A stretch of 37,764 bases of DNA from an uncultured Prevotellaceae bacterium (GTDB taxonomy: Bacteria > Bacteroidota > Bacteroidia > Bacteroidales > Muribaculaceae). Below, piece by piece: positions 23,642 to 30,962 of this stretch. The DNA is taken from contig OMUK01000115.1 in assembly GCA_900314215.1 (NCBI GenBank), positions 1 to 37,764 on the forward strand, given 5' to 3'. A model generated the notes under the pieces. It was not told where the DNA came from and ran no database searches. It saw nothing but the letters and a program-made list of their open reading frames with translations. Within the stretch, counting starts at the first letter, position 1. Each line of letters starts with the position of its first letter. The position numbers were made by a program, and so were the translations under genes.

Positions 23642-24745
23642 TTACATGTATTTTGCTACCTCTTTCTTGAGTTGAAGCATGTCCTCGACACGCTCGGCGA
23701 TTTCACCGCTCTTGTCGATGATAAACACGGTGGGAATTTGGGTCACCTGATAGGCCGAGGCATTGCGCGATGCCTGGCCGTCGGCGTCGTACACGGCCGT
23801 CCACGGCAGGTTTTGCGCTGCCTGGCGCCAAGCACTCACGTTCTCGTCGAGGCCCACCTGGAAGATTTGCAGGCTGCCGTTGTATTGCCTATACATGTCG
23901 TTGAGCACCTTGTTGAGCGCGGGCGAGAATTGCTGGTCGTACATGGTGAAGTTCAGCAACGTCACCTTGCCCTTGCCGGCTTCCTGGGCCAGGCTGTGTA
24001 TCTTGCCATTGGCATCTTGCAGCTTGATGTCGATAAGGTTGATCTGGTCGGCTTGCATGGTGGCGCTGGCGGTGTAGCCCTTGGCCTCGCGGCGGCGACG
24101 CTGGCCGTCGAGGGTCATCTGCACCAGGTATTGCGTGCGCGGGTCGCCCTTGCGATAGCTGTTGAAGGCATTGGCCACTGCACCTATGATCTTCATGTCG
24201 AAGTCGTTGAGCGGGTCGAAGAGGGGCTTGTCGTCGAGGTACTTATTGATCACATAGTACGATACCATGCTGGCTGGGTCCTTGAGTATCACATCGGTGG
24301 CAAGTTTCTTTTTCCAGGCATCGAGGGTGGCTTGGCTGGTCTTGCCGCCGGCATATTGCATGGCTTGCTTGTCGATCTTGGCCACGCTCTCGGCATCGGT
24401 GCTGCCGGTGATGGTGTACTGGGTGTCGAAGGTCTTCAACGTGGTCTTGATGGTGAGGGTCTCGGTGCTGTCGACGGGGAAATAGATTGATTTCTCGCCG
24501 CAACGCAGGCGGTAGATGTTGGGGTACTCGGGGGTCTCCTCGGCAAACTTGAAGTCGCCGTTGTTGCCCATGCGGGCCGAGTCGACCACGTACCAGTCGC
24601 CGTTGCTCGAGGTCTCGAGCAAGAGCTGGGTGGTGTCGGTGGCGCCGGCCACATTGCCTTTAATCTTAAACTGATGGCCTCCGTTGCAGGCGCTGAGCAC
24701 TGCGATGAGTGCCAGGGTCAGTAGTATTGATAAGTTCTTCTTCAT
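23642..24745 (-). CDS. Thioredoxin-fold lipoprotein (DUF4369 + TlpA-like), no CxxC
   Basis: 367 residues from the ATG at 24745. The lipoprotein signal ends at the lipobox LSAC (Cys20), so it is membrane-anchored on the periplasmic side. The N-terminal part (about 25-140, FKIKGNVAGATDTTQLLLE) looks like the DUF4369 domain common in Bacteroidetes. The C-terminal part (about 235-367) is a TlpA/AhpC-type thioredoxin fold with VTLLNFTMYDQQFSPAL, FQVGLDE and the cis-Pro loop QIPTVFIID. Where active members have WCxxC the sequence reads MYDQQFSP, so no redox pair is present. It may act as a binding or chaperone domain. Read-through to neighbours is limited by a 100-bp gap upstream. Confidence 0.85.
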   Translation of the reverse strand: MKKNLSILLTLALIAVLSACNGGHQFKIKGNVAGATDTTQLLLETSSNGDWYVVDSARMGNNGDFKFAEETPEYPNIYRLRCGEKSIYFPVDSTETLTIKTTLKTFDTQYTITGSTDAESVAKIDKQAMQYAGGKTSQATLDAWKKKLATDVILKDPASMVSYYVINKYLDDKPLFDPLNDFDMKIIGAVANAFNSYRKGDPRTQYLVQMTLDGQRRRREAKGYTASATMQADQINLIDIKLQDANGKIHSLAQEAGKGKVTLLNFTMYDQQFSPALNKVLNDMYRQYNGSLQIFQVGLDENVSAWRQAAQNLPWTAVYDADGQASRNASAYQVTQIPTVFIIDKSGEIAERVEDMLQLKKEVAKYM

Positions 24746-24846
24746 TATAGTGTGTGAAATGTTTTCTGAATTATGGTGCGAAGTTACTGCAAATGCCAAA
24801 AACTTGCAAATATAAGTTTCATCCTTTGCCTTGTGCTGTGGGGGCG

Positions 24847-25560
24847 CTACAGCCCCAGGATGATGCCGGCTTGCAGCGAGGTGAGCTTGGGACCCCAGTC
24901 TTTCTTGATCACCCGGCACGGGCTGAACTTGAGGTAGATGCCCACGTGGCGATAGGAGAGGGCGGCCATGAGGTCGACCGTGACGGGTGCCTGGTGCAAG
25001 TGCTTGCTCACGTTTTCTTTCACTTCATCGCCGCTAGCGGTCTTGTATTTTGTGGCCAGGCTGGCGTGCACGTTCAGGCAGGGCACCACGCCGGCCACCA
25101 CGTCGAGCCGGCTGCCCACCCGCTGCCTGAAGATGACGGGCATGGTGAGCGAGAAGGTGCGCAGCCGTGAGCTGCGGCTGGTGGCTCCGTCGGGATAGCT
25201 GCCTATGGCCACGCCCTCGCTGCCCTCGGGCTGCATGAAGCGCTCACTGGTCTTGAGCTTATAGTTTTTCCAGTCGATGCCCACGCCCATCGATATGCGC
25301 TGGCCATGGCCAGTGTTGTACTTGGCGCCTATCACATTGAGCCACTGCACCTCGAGCGAGCTGCCCATCTTGTTGTGCACGTCGCCGCCCGTGGCGTCGA
25401 CCCAGCCCAGTCCCACGCCGCCGGTGTAGATGTTCCAGCCCACGCTGTCGGTAAAGAGGGGGTACCAGTCGACTTGAATGTATTCTTGATGCTCCTTGCC
25501 GCCTGCCCATGCCATGGTGGCGGCCACAAGGGCGACGACGATGGTGAGTAATTGTTTCAT
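24847..25560 (-). CDS. Secreted protein, probable outer-membrane beta-barrel
   Basis: 237 residues; family not recognised. A signal peptide (about 1-19, KQLLTIVVALVAATMAWA) precedes a chain of alternating amphipathic strands rich in Gly, Tyr and Trp, such as WNIYTGGVGLGWVD, RISMGVGIDWKNY and HVGIYLKFSP, ending in the hydrophobic strand LQAGIILGL. This is the look of a small (about 8-10-strand) outer-membrane barrel, but the C-terminal residue is Leu and not the usual Phe. It lies 42 bp after the metallophosphoesterase on the same strand and is probably co-transcribed with it. Confidence 0.7.
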   Translation of the reverse strand: MKQLLTIVVALVAATMAWAGGKEHQEYIQVDWYPLFTDSVGWNIYTGGVGLGWVDATGGDVHNKMGSSLEVQWLNVIGAKYNTGHGQRISMGVGIDWKNYKLKTSERFMQPEGSEGVAIGSYPDGATSRSSRLRTFSLTMPVIFRQRVGSRLDVVAGVVPCLNVHASLATKYKTASGDEVKENVSKHLHQAPVTVDLMAALSYRHVGIYLKFSPCRVIKKDWGPKLTSLQAGIILGL

Positions 25561-25602
25561 TGCTGCTAGTGTTTTGTTGTTGCTAAGATAAGCCTTTTTG
25601 CC

Positions 25603-26739
25603 CTAACTCTTGCGATGCAGGGTGATGAGATTGATCTCGGGCGTGGCACCCAGCCTGAAGCGGTTGGTGCCGCCCAGCCCGAGCGACACCAGCAGACGCC
25701 TCGTGCCATCGCCGCCCAGCCCGTGCTGCGCGTCGTTGTAGAGGCCGCCCCACTCGCGGTAGTTGTATTGCACGGGCGACCAGTTGCCTATCTTGAGTTG
25801 GCCCGCGTGGGTGTGCCCCGAGAGGGTGAGCTGCACGGTGGTGGTGGGCAGCACTTCGTGCCGCCAGTGATTGGGGTCGTGGGTCATGAGTATCGTGAAG
25901 GCGCCCCCAGGCACATGGGCCATGGCATCGTGCAGCCGCCCGCGGGAGACGAAGGTGTGCACGCTCGTGTTCTCCACGCCCACCAGGTAAATAGGGGTGT
26001 CGGTCGTGCCGCCGGCAGGGGGCGCGATTGCCCGGCTCTCGTTGAGCAGCATGTTCCAGCCCAGGGTGTTGCGCTCATAGTCGACAATGGCTTGGAAACT
26101 GCCGTTGTAGTCGTGGTTGCCCGAGACGCTATACACCCCCAGCGGCGCCTTGATGCGCTTGAGTTGCTGGGTGAAGGGCAATGCCTCGCGCGGGTCTACG
26201 TTCACCAGGTCGCCGGTGAAGAGCACCAGGTGGGGCTGCTGCGCCAGTATGGTGTCGACCACATGGGTCACAAAGGGCTCTCCCTCGCGGTAGGAGCCCA
26301 GGTGGAAGTCGCTGAATTGCACGATGCGCAGTCCGTCGTAGGCCTGCGGCAGGTCGGCGTAGTAAAGGTCGCGGCGGTCAACTTTGAGCCGTCGCCAGCC
26401 CAGCGTGATGCCATATATCGCTGCCACCAGGATGAGCGCCACGCCCACCAGCCCTGCGATGATGCCAGCCTGGAGGAAACCCAGCAGCTGCCCTATGCCA
26501 TAAAACAGGGCGAAAGCCAATTTGGGCACCGAGATGCCAGCAAAGAGCAGGAAAAACAAGCGCAGGCGTTTCAGACTGTATTTGCCGGCCATCGAGAGCA
26601 GCAGGCTCATGATGACCACTGTGGGCAGCCACCATGCTACGGCCCAGGCCGTGGCGGTGTGCCCCGCGATGAGCGAGATGAAGATATAGAGGTCGGGCAC
26701 GATGATAATGAGTATCATCGCTATGAAAAAGAGTGTCAT
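25603..26739 (-). CDS. Membrane-anchored metallophosphoesterase (YkuE-like)
   Basis: 378 residues. Four membrane helices occupy about residues 2-24, 31-50, 62-84 and 92-114. The catalytic domain follows with all five calcineurin-like motifs: SDFHLG (Asp144, His146), TGDLVN, GNHDY, LMTHDPNHW and SGHTHAGQ, enough for a two-metal phosphoesterase. YkuE-type relatives hydrolyse phosphoesters of lipids or pyrophosphate links such as those in UDP-sugars. The four-helix N-terminus is typical of Bacteroidetes members. The 42-bp gaps on either side suggest an operon with the amidase and the barrel protein. Confidence 0.9.
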   Translation of the reverse strand: MTLFFIAMILIIIVPDLYIFISLIAGHTATAWAVAWWLPTVVIMSLLLSMAGKYSLKRLRLFFLLFAGISVPKLAFALFYGIGQLLGFLQAGIIAGLVGVALILVAAIYGITLGWRRLKVDRRDLYYADLPQAYDGLRIVQFSDFHLGSYREGEPFVTHVVDTILAQQPHLVLFTGDLVNVDPREALPFTQQLKRIKAPLGVYSVSGNHDYNGSFQAIVDYERNTLGWNMLLNESRAIAPPAGGTTDTPIYLVGVENTSVHTFVSRGRLHDAMAHVPGGAFTILMTHDPNHWRHEVLPTTTVQLTLSGHTHAGQLKIGNWSPVQYNYREWGGLYNDAQHGLGGDGTRRLLVSLGLGGTNRFRLGATPEINLITLHRKS

Positions 26740-26781
26740 GATGCGTAGGTAAGCATGATGTAGTTGTGCAATGAGCCCGGC

Positions 26782-27582
26782 TCACACCGTGAGGGTGAAG
26801 TCGTCGGCGTCGCGCCAGGCCGGGAATTTCTCGCGGAAGCGGGCCAGGGCGGGCAGCGAGAGGTCGGCGGCAATGATGGGGCTGGTGCCGCGCTCGGTGA
26901 TGGGCTTGCCCTTGAAGTCGATGATCATGCTTGAGCCCTCGCTGTAGGCGATGCCTTGCGGGTCCTCGCCGCAGCGGTTCACGCCCAGCACATAGGCCTC
27001 GTTCTCGATGGCGCGGGCTGTGAGCAGTTGTTTCCAGGCATTCTCGCGGGCTTTGGGCCAGTTGGCCACCGCCAGCAGCACGTCGTAGTCGTTGTGCACG
27101 TTGCGGCAGAATACCGGGAAGCGCAGGTCGTAGCACACGATGATCTTGATGTTGAAGCCGCGGTAGCGCACGATGGGCGACAGCTTGTAGCCTTGCTTAT
27201 ACACCTTGTCCTCGCCGGCGAAGCCGAAGAGGTGGCGCTTGTCGTAGAAGGTCTCGTCGCCATTGGCCTCGATGAAGAATGCGCGGTTGAAGAGCTGACC
27301 GGCGGTGTGTGCCAGGAAGCTGCCGCACAGGGCCAGGTTGTAGTGCTCGGCCAGGCGGTGGATGGTGGTCATGGTCTCGTCGATATTGCGCTCGGCCAGC
27401 TGTGCGGCCGTGTCGCGATTGTCGATGATAAATCCCGTGGTGAACATTTCGGGCAGCACCACCAGGTCGGTGCCCTCGGGCACGTTGCGCAGGTTGCGCT
27501 TCAATTGCTCTATATTGGCTTTTTTGTCGCCCCATGCGATGTTGTCCTCGATGAGGGCTACTCTAAGATTGCGTGAAAACAT
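26782..27582 (-). CDS. Carbon-nitrogen hydrolase, omega-amidase-like (NIT2/YafV)
   Basis: 266 residues of the nitrilase superfamily. The catalytic triad is complete: Glu45 in LPEMFTTG, Lys115 in YDKRHLF and Cys150 in VCYDLRFPVF. The LPEMFTTGF and KRHLFGFAGE stretches match the omega-amidase branch, which hydrolyses alpha-ketoglutaramate or alpha-ketosuccinamate and so repairs transamination by-products of glutamine and asparagine in the cytoplasm. Length fits. It lies 24 bp after the lysophospholipid acyltransferase gene and 42 bp before the metallophosphoesterase on the same strand. Confidence 0.9.
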   Translation of the reverse strand: MFSRNLRVALIEDNIAWGDKKANIEQLKRNLRNVPEGTDLVVLPEMFTTGFIIDNRDTAAQLAERNIDETMTTIHRLAEHYNLALCGSFLAHTAGQLFNRAFFIEANGDETFYDKRHLFGFAGEDKVYKQGYKLSPIVRYRGFNIKIIVCYDLRFPVFCRNVHNDYDVLLAVANWPKARENAWKQLLTARAIENEAYVLGVNRCGEDPQGIAYSEGSSMIIDFKGKPITERGTSPIIAADLSLPALARFREKFPAWRDADDFTLTV

Positions 27583-27606
27583 ATCTCTCTCTACTAATGC
27601 TTGGTT

Positions 27607-28215
27607 TTATGATAATCCGGTGGTGAAATGCTCGGGATAGCGGGCATAGTCCTTCTTGTCGTTGTAGTATTGCTTGATGGCCAGCATGTCGGCCTCGGTG
27701 TCGCCGGTGGTCTCAAAGATTTGGTCGAGGCAAGCCACCTTGTTGCGGTAGTCAAAATAGGCCAGCACGATGGGCACTTGGGCCTCTTGGGCTATCACCA
27801 GCGCGCCCTTGTGCCAGTGTGGATTGAGGCTGCGGGTGCCCTCAGGGGTGACGGCAATGGCAAGACGCTCGCGCTTGCCGAAGGCGTCGATCACCGTCTG
27901 CGTCACGTGGTTCTTGTTGTCGCCGTGCAGGCGCTCGATGGCTTCGATGGGCTCCATGTTCACGCCCTTGTGCTCAAGCAGCGTTTCGGCTCGCGAGGCG
28001 CGGTGCACTGGTATGCCGCCCATGCCGCGCAGCAGCAGGCCCAGCGGGAAGAAGAACCAGGTGCTTTTCATCAAGAAACCAGCCCGCATGCCCACCGAGC
28101 GTATCGCTAGTTCGCCCATGATGAAGTCCCAGTTGCTGGTGTGGGGCGCTACGCATATCACGCACTTGGCCAGGGGTGGAATGTTGACTTTGAACTTCCA
28201 TCCCGCTTTTTTCAT
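27607..28215 (-). CDS. Lysophospholipid (1-acylglycerol-3-phosphate-type) acyltransferase
   Basis: The start is placed at the ATG at 28215 (MKKAGWKFKV), giving 202 residues. Upstream ATGs at 28323 and 28374 add Arg-rich sequence unlike the family, although a few extra codons from a TTG at about 28236 are possible. The acyltransferase motif I is His25-T-S-N-W-Asp30 (HX4D), and motif III is TPEGTRSL. A hydrophobic stretch (about 48-62) may dip into the membrane. Such enzymes acylate glycerol-phosphate lipids or related acceptors at the inner membrane. The HTSNWDF variant marks a subgroup of uncertain substrate common in Bacteroidetes, so it need not be PlsC itself. Confidence 0.85.
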   Translation of the reverse strand: MKKAGWKFKVNIPPLAKCVICVAPHTSNWDFIMGELAIRSVGMRAGFLMKSTWFFFPLGLLLRGMGGIPVHRASRAETLLEHKGVNMEPIEAIERLHGDNKNHVTQTVIDAFGKRERLAIAVTPEGTRSLNPHWHKGALVIAQEAQVPIVLAYFDYRNKVACLDQIFETTGDTEADMLAIKQYYNDKKDYARYPEHFTTGLS

Positions 28216-28404
28216 GATGAATCGGGCAAGTTTCAATTTGTGTACTTTTAGTTGTTGCTGAATGTATATATAAATTGTGGGCACACCCACCTTGCCACGC
28301 CACCAGCTGGCTGGCGGGCGCATGCTGCACACGATGTTGCACACATCCCGCTCCCTGCCGCGACGTGGTCGCAATTTTTTTGGCTTCAGTAAGCCGCGCT
28401 GGCT

Positions 28405-28743
28405 TTATTTCTTCTCAGCCTTGGGGATGAGGGCGTTCATGGCCTCTACCACCTTCTCGGCCTGGGTGTGCATGTATTCCGACAGGGCCTTCTCCACTTG
28501 CTTGAAATAGATGCGGCGGGCCTTGTTGTACTCCTTCTTGTTAGCAAAGTCGCTTGGCGTCTTGTCGAAGTCGACCGACACGCGGTTCACACCCTCCTCT
28601 TGCAGCAGGGCAATGTTGATGATGATGTTGTCCCACTTGTCGATGTCGGCGTTCTCAAAGGTGTTCTCGGCATAGATGCACTGACCTGCCATTTCACCGC
28701 AAGCATACTTGATTGCTTTCTTCAATTGACGTTTGTTTGCCAT
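28405..28743 (-). CDS. Conserved small protein of unknown function
   Basis: 112 residues from the ATG at 28743. It is highly charged and predicted all-helical: ANKRQLKKAIKYACGEMAGQC at the start and an amphipathic, coiled-coil-prone C-terminus (KKEYNKARRIYFKQVEKALS, then EAMNALIPKAEKK). There is no signal or membrane segment, so it should be cytoplasmic. I recall similar proteins only as hypothetical ones in Bacteroidales and assign no function. It has its own -7 box and a long, GC-rich, fold-prone leader of about 120 bases, unusual for a small gene here. Confidence 0.8.
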   Translation of the reverse strand: MANKRQLKKAIKYACGEMAGQCIYAENTFENADIDKWDNIIINIALLQEEGVNRVSVDFDKTPSDFANKKEYNKARRIYFKQVEKALSEYMHTQAEKVVEAMNALIPKAEKK

Positions 28744-28787
28744 AATTCTAATAAATTGTATAACTGTATCTTTAAGAAAAAATACTG

Positions 28788-28863
28788 GTGCCGGGAGTGG
28801 CTGCAAGTTGCCGTGCTGCAAGGCGCGATGCACCCGTGTGCGGCACTTGGGGCCTACTCCTCA
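28788..28863 (-). promoter_or_regulatory. Structured 5' leader of the 112-residue gene
   Basis: On the minus strand the leader holds GGAGT ... GTGCCG ... CGGCA ... ACTCC ... CGGCAC. GTGCCG (complement of 28841-28846) can pair with the far CGGCAC (complement of 28788-28793) or its TGCCG with the middle CGGCA, and GGAGT can pair with ACTCC. The first and last choices would form a pseudoknot. No known riboswitch class was recognised. Confidence 0.35.
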
Positions 28864-28872
28864 TGCTTGAGA

Positions 28873-28880
28873 CAAAGTTA
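28873..28880 (-). promoter_or_regulatory. Candidate -7 box for the 112-residue gene
   Basis: The minus strand reads TAACTTTG, an exact TAnnTTTG match, about 130 bp before the ATG at 28743. No TTTG is seen at the -33 position. Confidence 0.45.
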
Positions 28881-28935
28881 CAAATATTTTTTTGCTTGCG
28901 CGCTACTGCAGCGACATTATTTAGCCGTCGTTGTC

Positions 28936-30093
28936 TCAAGAGTGCATGATTTGGTGGATTACAGCACTCCATCGGCTCACGATGCGCTCCTGTGAAAACC
29001 GCTCGACCGATTGCGCCGCGTTCTTCCCCATTGCCTGGCGCAATGCGTCGTCGGCCATGAGCTTCATCAGGGCCTGGGCGATGCCTTGCGCGCCGGCCTC
29101 TTGCGCCACCAGGAAGCCGTTGCGGCCGTCGTCCACGATTTCGCTGGGGCCGCACTCGCAGTCGAGCGACACCAGCGGCAGCCCGCATGCCGCCTCCTCG
29201 AGCAGCACCAGCGGCATGCCCTCGTAGTTGGAACTCATCACGGCGATGGAGTGCTCGACCAGTGCCGAGGCGATTTCACTGGTGTCGTTGTGCAGGTGCA
29301 CGCAATTTTGCAGGCCTTGCGAGGCAATCATGCTGTTGAGCTTGCCTGCCAGCTTGCCCTGCCCGTAGATGTCGAGCTGCCAATCGGGAAATCGCTCGGC
29401 AACCCGTTTCCAAGCATCGATGAGGCGGTCAAACCCCTTCTGGTACACAAGCCGCCCCACGGCAATCACTCGCTTGGCCTGGTAGTGGGCCTGCCGCTGG
29501 GGCTTCAAGGTGACCGTGTTGTGAATGTAGGTCACATTGTTGCAGTATTTCTGCCACAGCTCACAGTCCTTCTTGGTGAGGACGATGAGCCGGTCGAAGT
29601 GCCGGGCCAGCCTTATCTTTCGGTGCCACTTGTATCGCCTCGCCATCTTGCTGAATATGCCCAGGTCGGGATTCCTGGCTTCGATGCGCTCGCTGTTGAG
29701 GCAGAAGTGATACCAAAACACCTTTTTCGACGCGTCTTTGAATTTCGGGATTTGGGCCAGGGCGCCGTCGAGCGTGACCACAATGTCTTGAGGATGGGTG
29801 TCGATGTAGCGGGCCAGGCGCCTCACGGCCTCCCGGTTGGCCAGCGCTCTCATGTGGTATCGCTTGCGGTCGATCCCCAGGTCGTGGCGGGTCACAGTGG
29901 CGGGAAATGGGAAACTGTCGGGCAGCCCTTGGTTCCAGGCAGTGACCACAGTCACGGCATAATGCTTTGCCAGCGCTCCTGCCATGACCGAGAGTATCCT
30001 CTCGGTGCCGGCACGGTTGGAGCATTTCCACTTGAAAAACAAAATCTTGATTTTCCCTTTGCCTTGTTGTTCTATTGATAAAGCATTATCCAT
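28936..30093 (-). CDS. Glycosyltransferase family 4 (GT-B)
   Basis: The start is set at the ATG at 30093 (MDNALSIEQQGKG), 385 residues; the frame extends upstream into the promoter. The C-terminal donor domain has VIAVGRLVYQKGFDRLIDAW and the GT4 E-x7-E area SSNYEGMPLVLLEEAACG, including the two conserved glutamates. The N-terminal half has FFKWKCSNRAGTERIL, the acceptor-side loop typical of the family. It should transfer a sugar from a nucleotide donor to a surface or secreted glycan, in the cytoplasm. It is monocistronic by position, with its own -7 box. Confidence 0.9.
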   Translation of the reverse strand: MDNALSIEQQGKGKIKILFFKWKCSNRAGTERILSVMAGALAKHYAVTVVTAWNQGLPDSFPFPATVTRHDLGIDRKRYHMRALANREAVRRLARYIDTHPQDIVVTLDGALAQIPKFKDASKKVFWYHFCLNSERIEARNPDLGIFSKMARRYKWHRKIRLARHFDRLIVLTKKDCELWQKYCNNVTYIHNTVTLKPQRQAHYQAKRVIAVGRLVYQKGFDRLIDAWKRVAERFPDWQLDIYGQGKLAGKLNSMIASQGLQNCVHLHNDTSEIASALVEHSIAVMSSNYEGMPLVLLEEAACGLPLVSLDCECGPSEIVDDGRNGFLVAQEAGAQGIAQALMKLMADDALRQAMGKNAAQSVERFSQERIVSRWSAVIHQIMHS

Positions 30094-30168
30094 AGCTAGT
30101 GATTGCTTTGTCCTATTGCTCGAGTTGCCGTAGAGCAGGCATGCTGCCCGCTCTCTACAACCGGGGAG

Positions 30169-30176
30169 CAAAGGTA
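30169..30176 (-). promoter_or_regulatory. Candidate -7 box for the family 4 glycosyltransferase
   Basis: The minus strand reads TACCTTTG, matching TAnnTTTG, 75 bp before the ATG at 30093. A -33 TTTG is not visible at the usual spacing. Confidence 0.45.
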
Positions 30177-30265
30177 CAAATTATTTCCCGCTTGCGTGTG
30201 CGTTTTCCCATGTATTTGCGCGTGACCGCAGAAAAACGACGCCCATGCGATAGCGGGAGTGCGGA

Positions 30266-30357
30266 GTGCCGGCCCACGACGATGTTACATTCTATTTTAC
30301 TGATTGTTAAAAGGATGGAACCACGCATGTGGGCCGACACAAGATCGGCCCCTACAG
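30266..30357. repeat. Long inverted-repeat element, copy B (left arm eroded)
   Basis: The right arm (30329-30357, starting GTGGGCCGACACAAGATCGG) is nearly identical to that of the copy at 20176-20280, and the inner part aligns along its length. On the left only GTGCCGGCCCAC (30266-30277) is kept; the outer 15 bases have diverged. After the right arm the shared tail AGGTTTGTATTTG follows, as it does near 20282. Confidence 0.7.
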
Positions 30358-30369
30358 GTTTGTATTTGT

Positions 30370-30506
30370 GTGCGCGTTGTTGCGAACAATTTGGGGGTGA
30401 CGCAACGCCGATGTCGCCGCCATGTCAAAACCAACGGGGTTGGTTTTTGTGCGCGTTGTTGCGAACAATTTGGGGGTGACGCATTGGCGAGGTCGCCGTC
30501 GTGGTA
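30370..30506 (+). repeat. Tandem 79-bp direct repeat (1.7 units)
   Basis: The 35 bases from 30370 (starting GTGCGCGTTGTTGCGAAC) recur exactly from 30449, a period of 79. Each unit continues into GGTGACGCA and a diverged tail (30396-30432 and 30475-30506) that also matches 3231-3267. Two units without conserved spacers rule out CRISPR. Confidence 0.75.
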
Positions 30507-30650
30507 GACGATTTTCATGCCCACCACGCTCATCGATGTCTCATTGCCATCGCTCATGGTGAAGGTGAGATAGCCGTAGTCGGGGTTGCTGGTCGCCATG
30601 AGCGGGATTGCCATCAACGCCAGAAATAATACCGCAACGATCTTTTTCAT
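30475..30650 (-). pseudogene. Truncated small secreted protein gene
   Basis: From the ATG at 30650 the frame encodes a signal peptide (KKIVAVLFLALMAIPLMA) and YGYLTFTMSDGNETSMSV, then VGMKIVY. That is the opening of a common Bacteroidales family of short secreted proteins with a strand-rich motif ending in a hydrophobic stretch. After about residue 48 the frame runs into the 79-bp tandem repeat and the inverted-repeat element and becomes low-sense Arg/Cys/Pro-rich sequence. The normal C-terminus was not found downstream. It keeps a near-consensus promoter, so a short transcript is still likely. The family assignment is from memory of the pattern and is moderate. Confidence 0.55.
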
Positions 30651-30962
30651 ACCAAATACGAATAAAAAAAACACAAATTATAATATAACGCACATTCGGC
30701 TTCCGGCCTAAGCCAGCCGCAAGCCCATCAAGTAGAGAGATTGCAACTAGCATGTGTCGCCACATGCCCAATCATTCATTCTGACCGCAAAACTAAAACA
30801 AATTTCCCAATTTAACAAATATTTATTAACAAAATCCCACAATTTTATTACAATTCATAACATTTCCTCGGCAATCCCCCATTTCCCTCGACAATCCCCA
30901 TGCAGCTGCCCATGGCATTCTCTTTACTGCCAGCTAGCAAAGTGCAGCGAGGGCCGCTTGCT
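30651..30962. other. 312-bp gap upstream of the broken gene and after hsdR
   Basis: No gene is seen. It holds the broken gene's promoter (30788-30819, minus) and leader, with a 7-bp hairpin GCATGTG/CACATGC (30750-30767) and a GC-rich fold-prone patch (about 30690-30725). The strongly AT-rich part at 30780-30870 borders the hsdR 3' end. No clear terminator for hsdR is visible. Confidence 0.6.
30788..30819 (-). promoter_or_regulatory. Near-perfect Bacteroidetes promoter
   Basis: On the minus strand, TTTG (complement of 30816-30819), a 20-bp spacer and TAGTTTTG (complement of 30788-30795). Both boxes match the consensus TTTG-N19-21-TAnnTTTG exactly. It would give a leader of about 130 bases before the broken gene at 30650. 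Confidence 0.7.

Noticed and set aside
28216-28374. A 53-codon N-terminal extension of the lysophospholipid acyltransferase
   Set aside because: The added Arg/Cys-rich sequence does not resemble the family, whose core begins just before the HX4D motif.
30297-30480. C-terminal half of the minus-strand frame read as part of a real secreted protein
   Set aside because: It is encoded by the tandem and inverted repeats and has low-sense Arg/Cys/Pro-rich composition.
30370-30506. CRISPR array
   Set aside because: Only two units, a 79-bp period with 35 exact bases, similar tails instead of unique spacers, and no cas genes.
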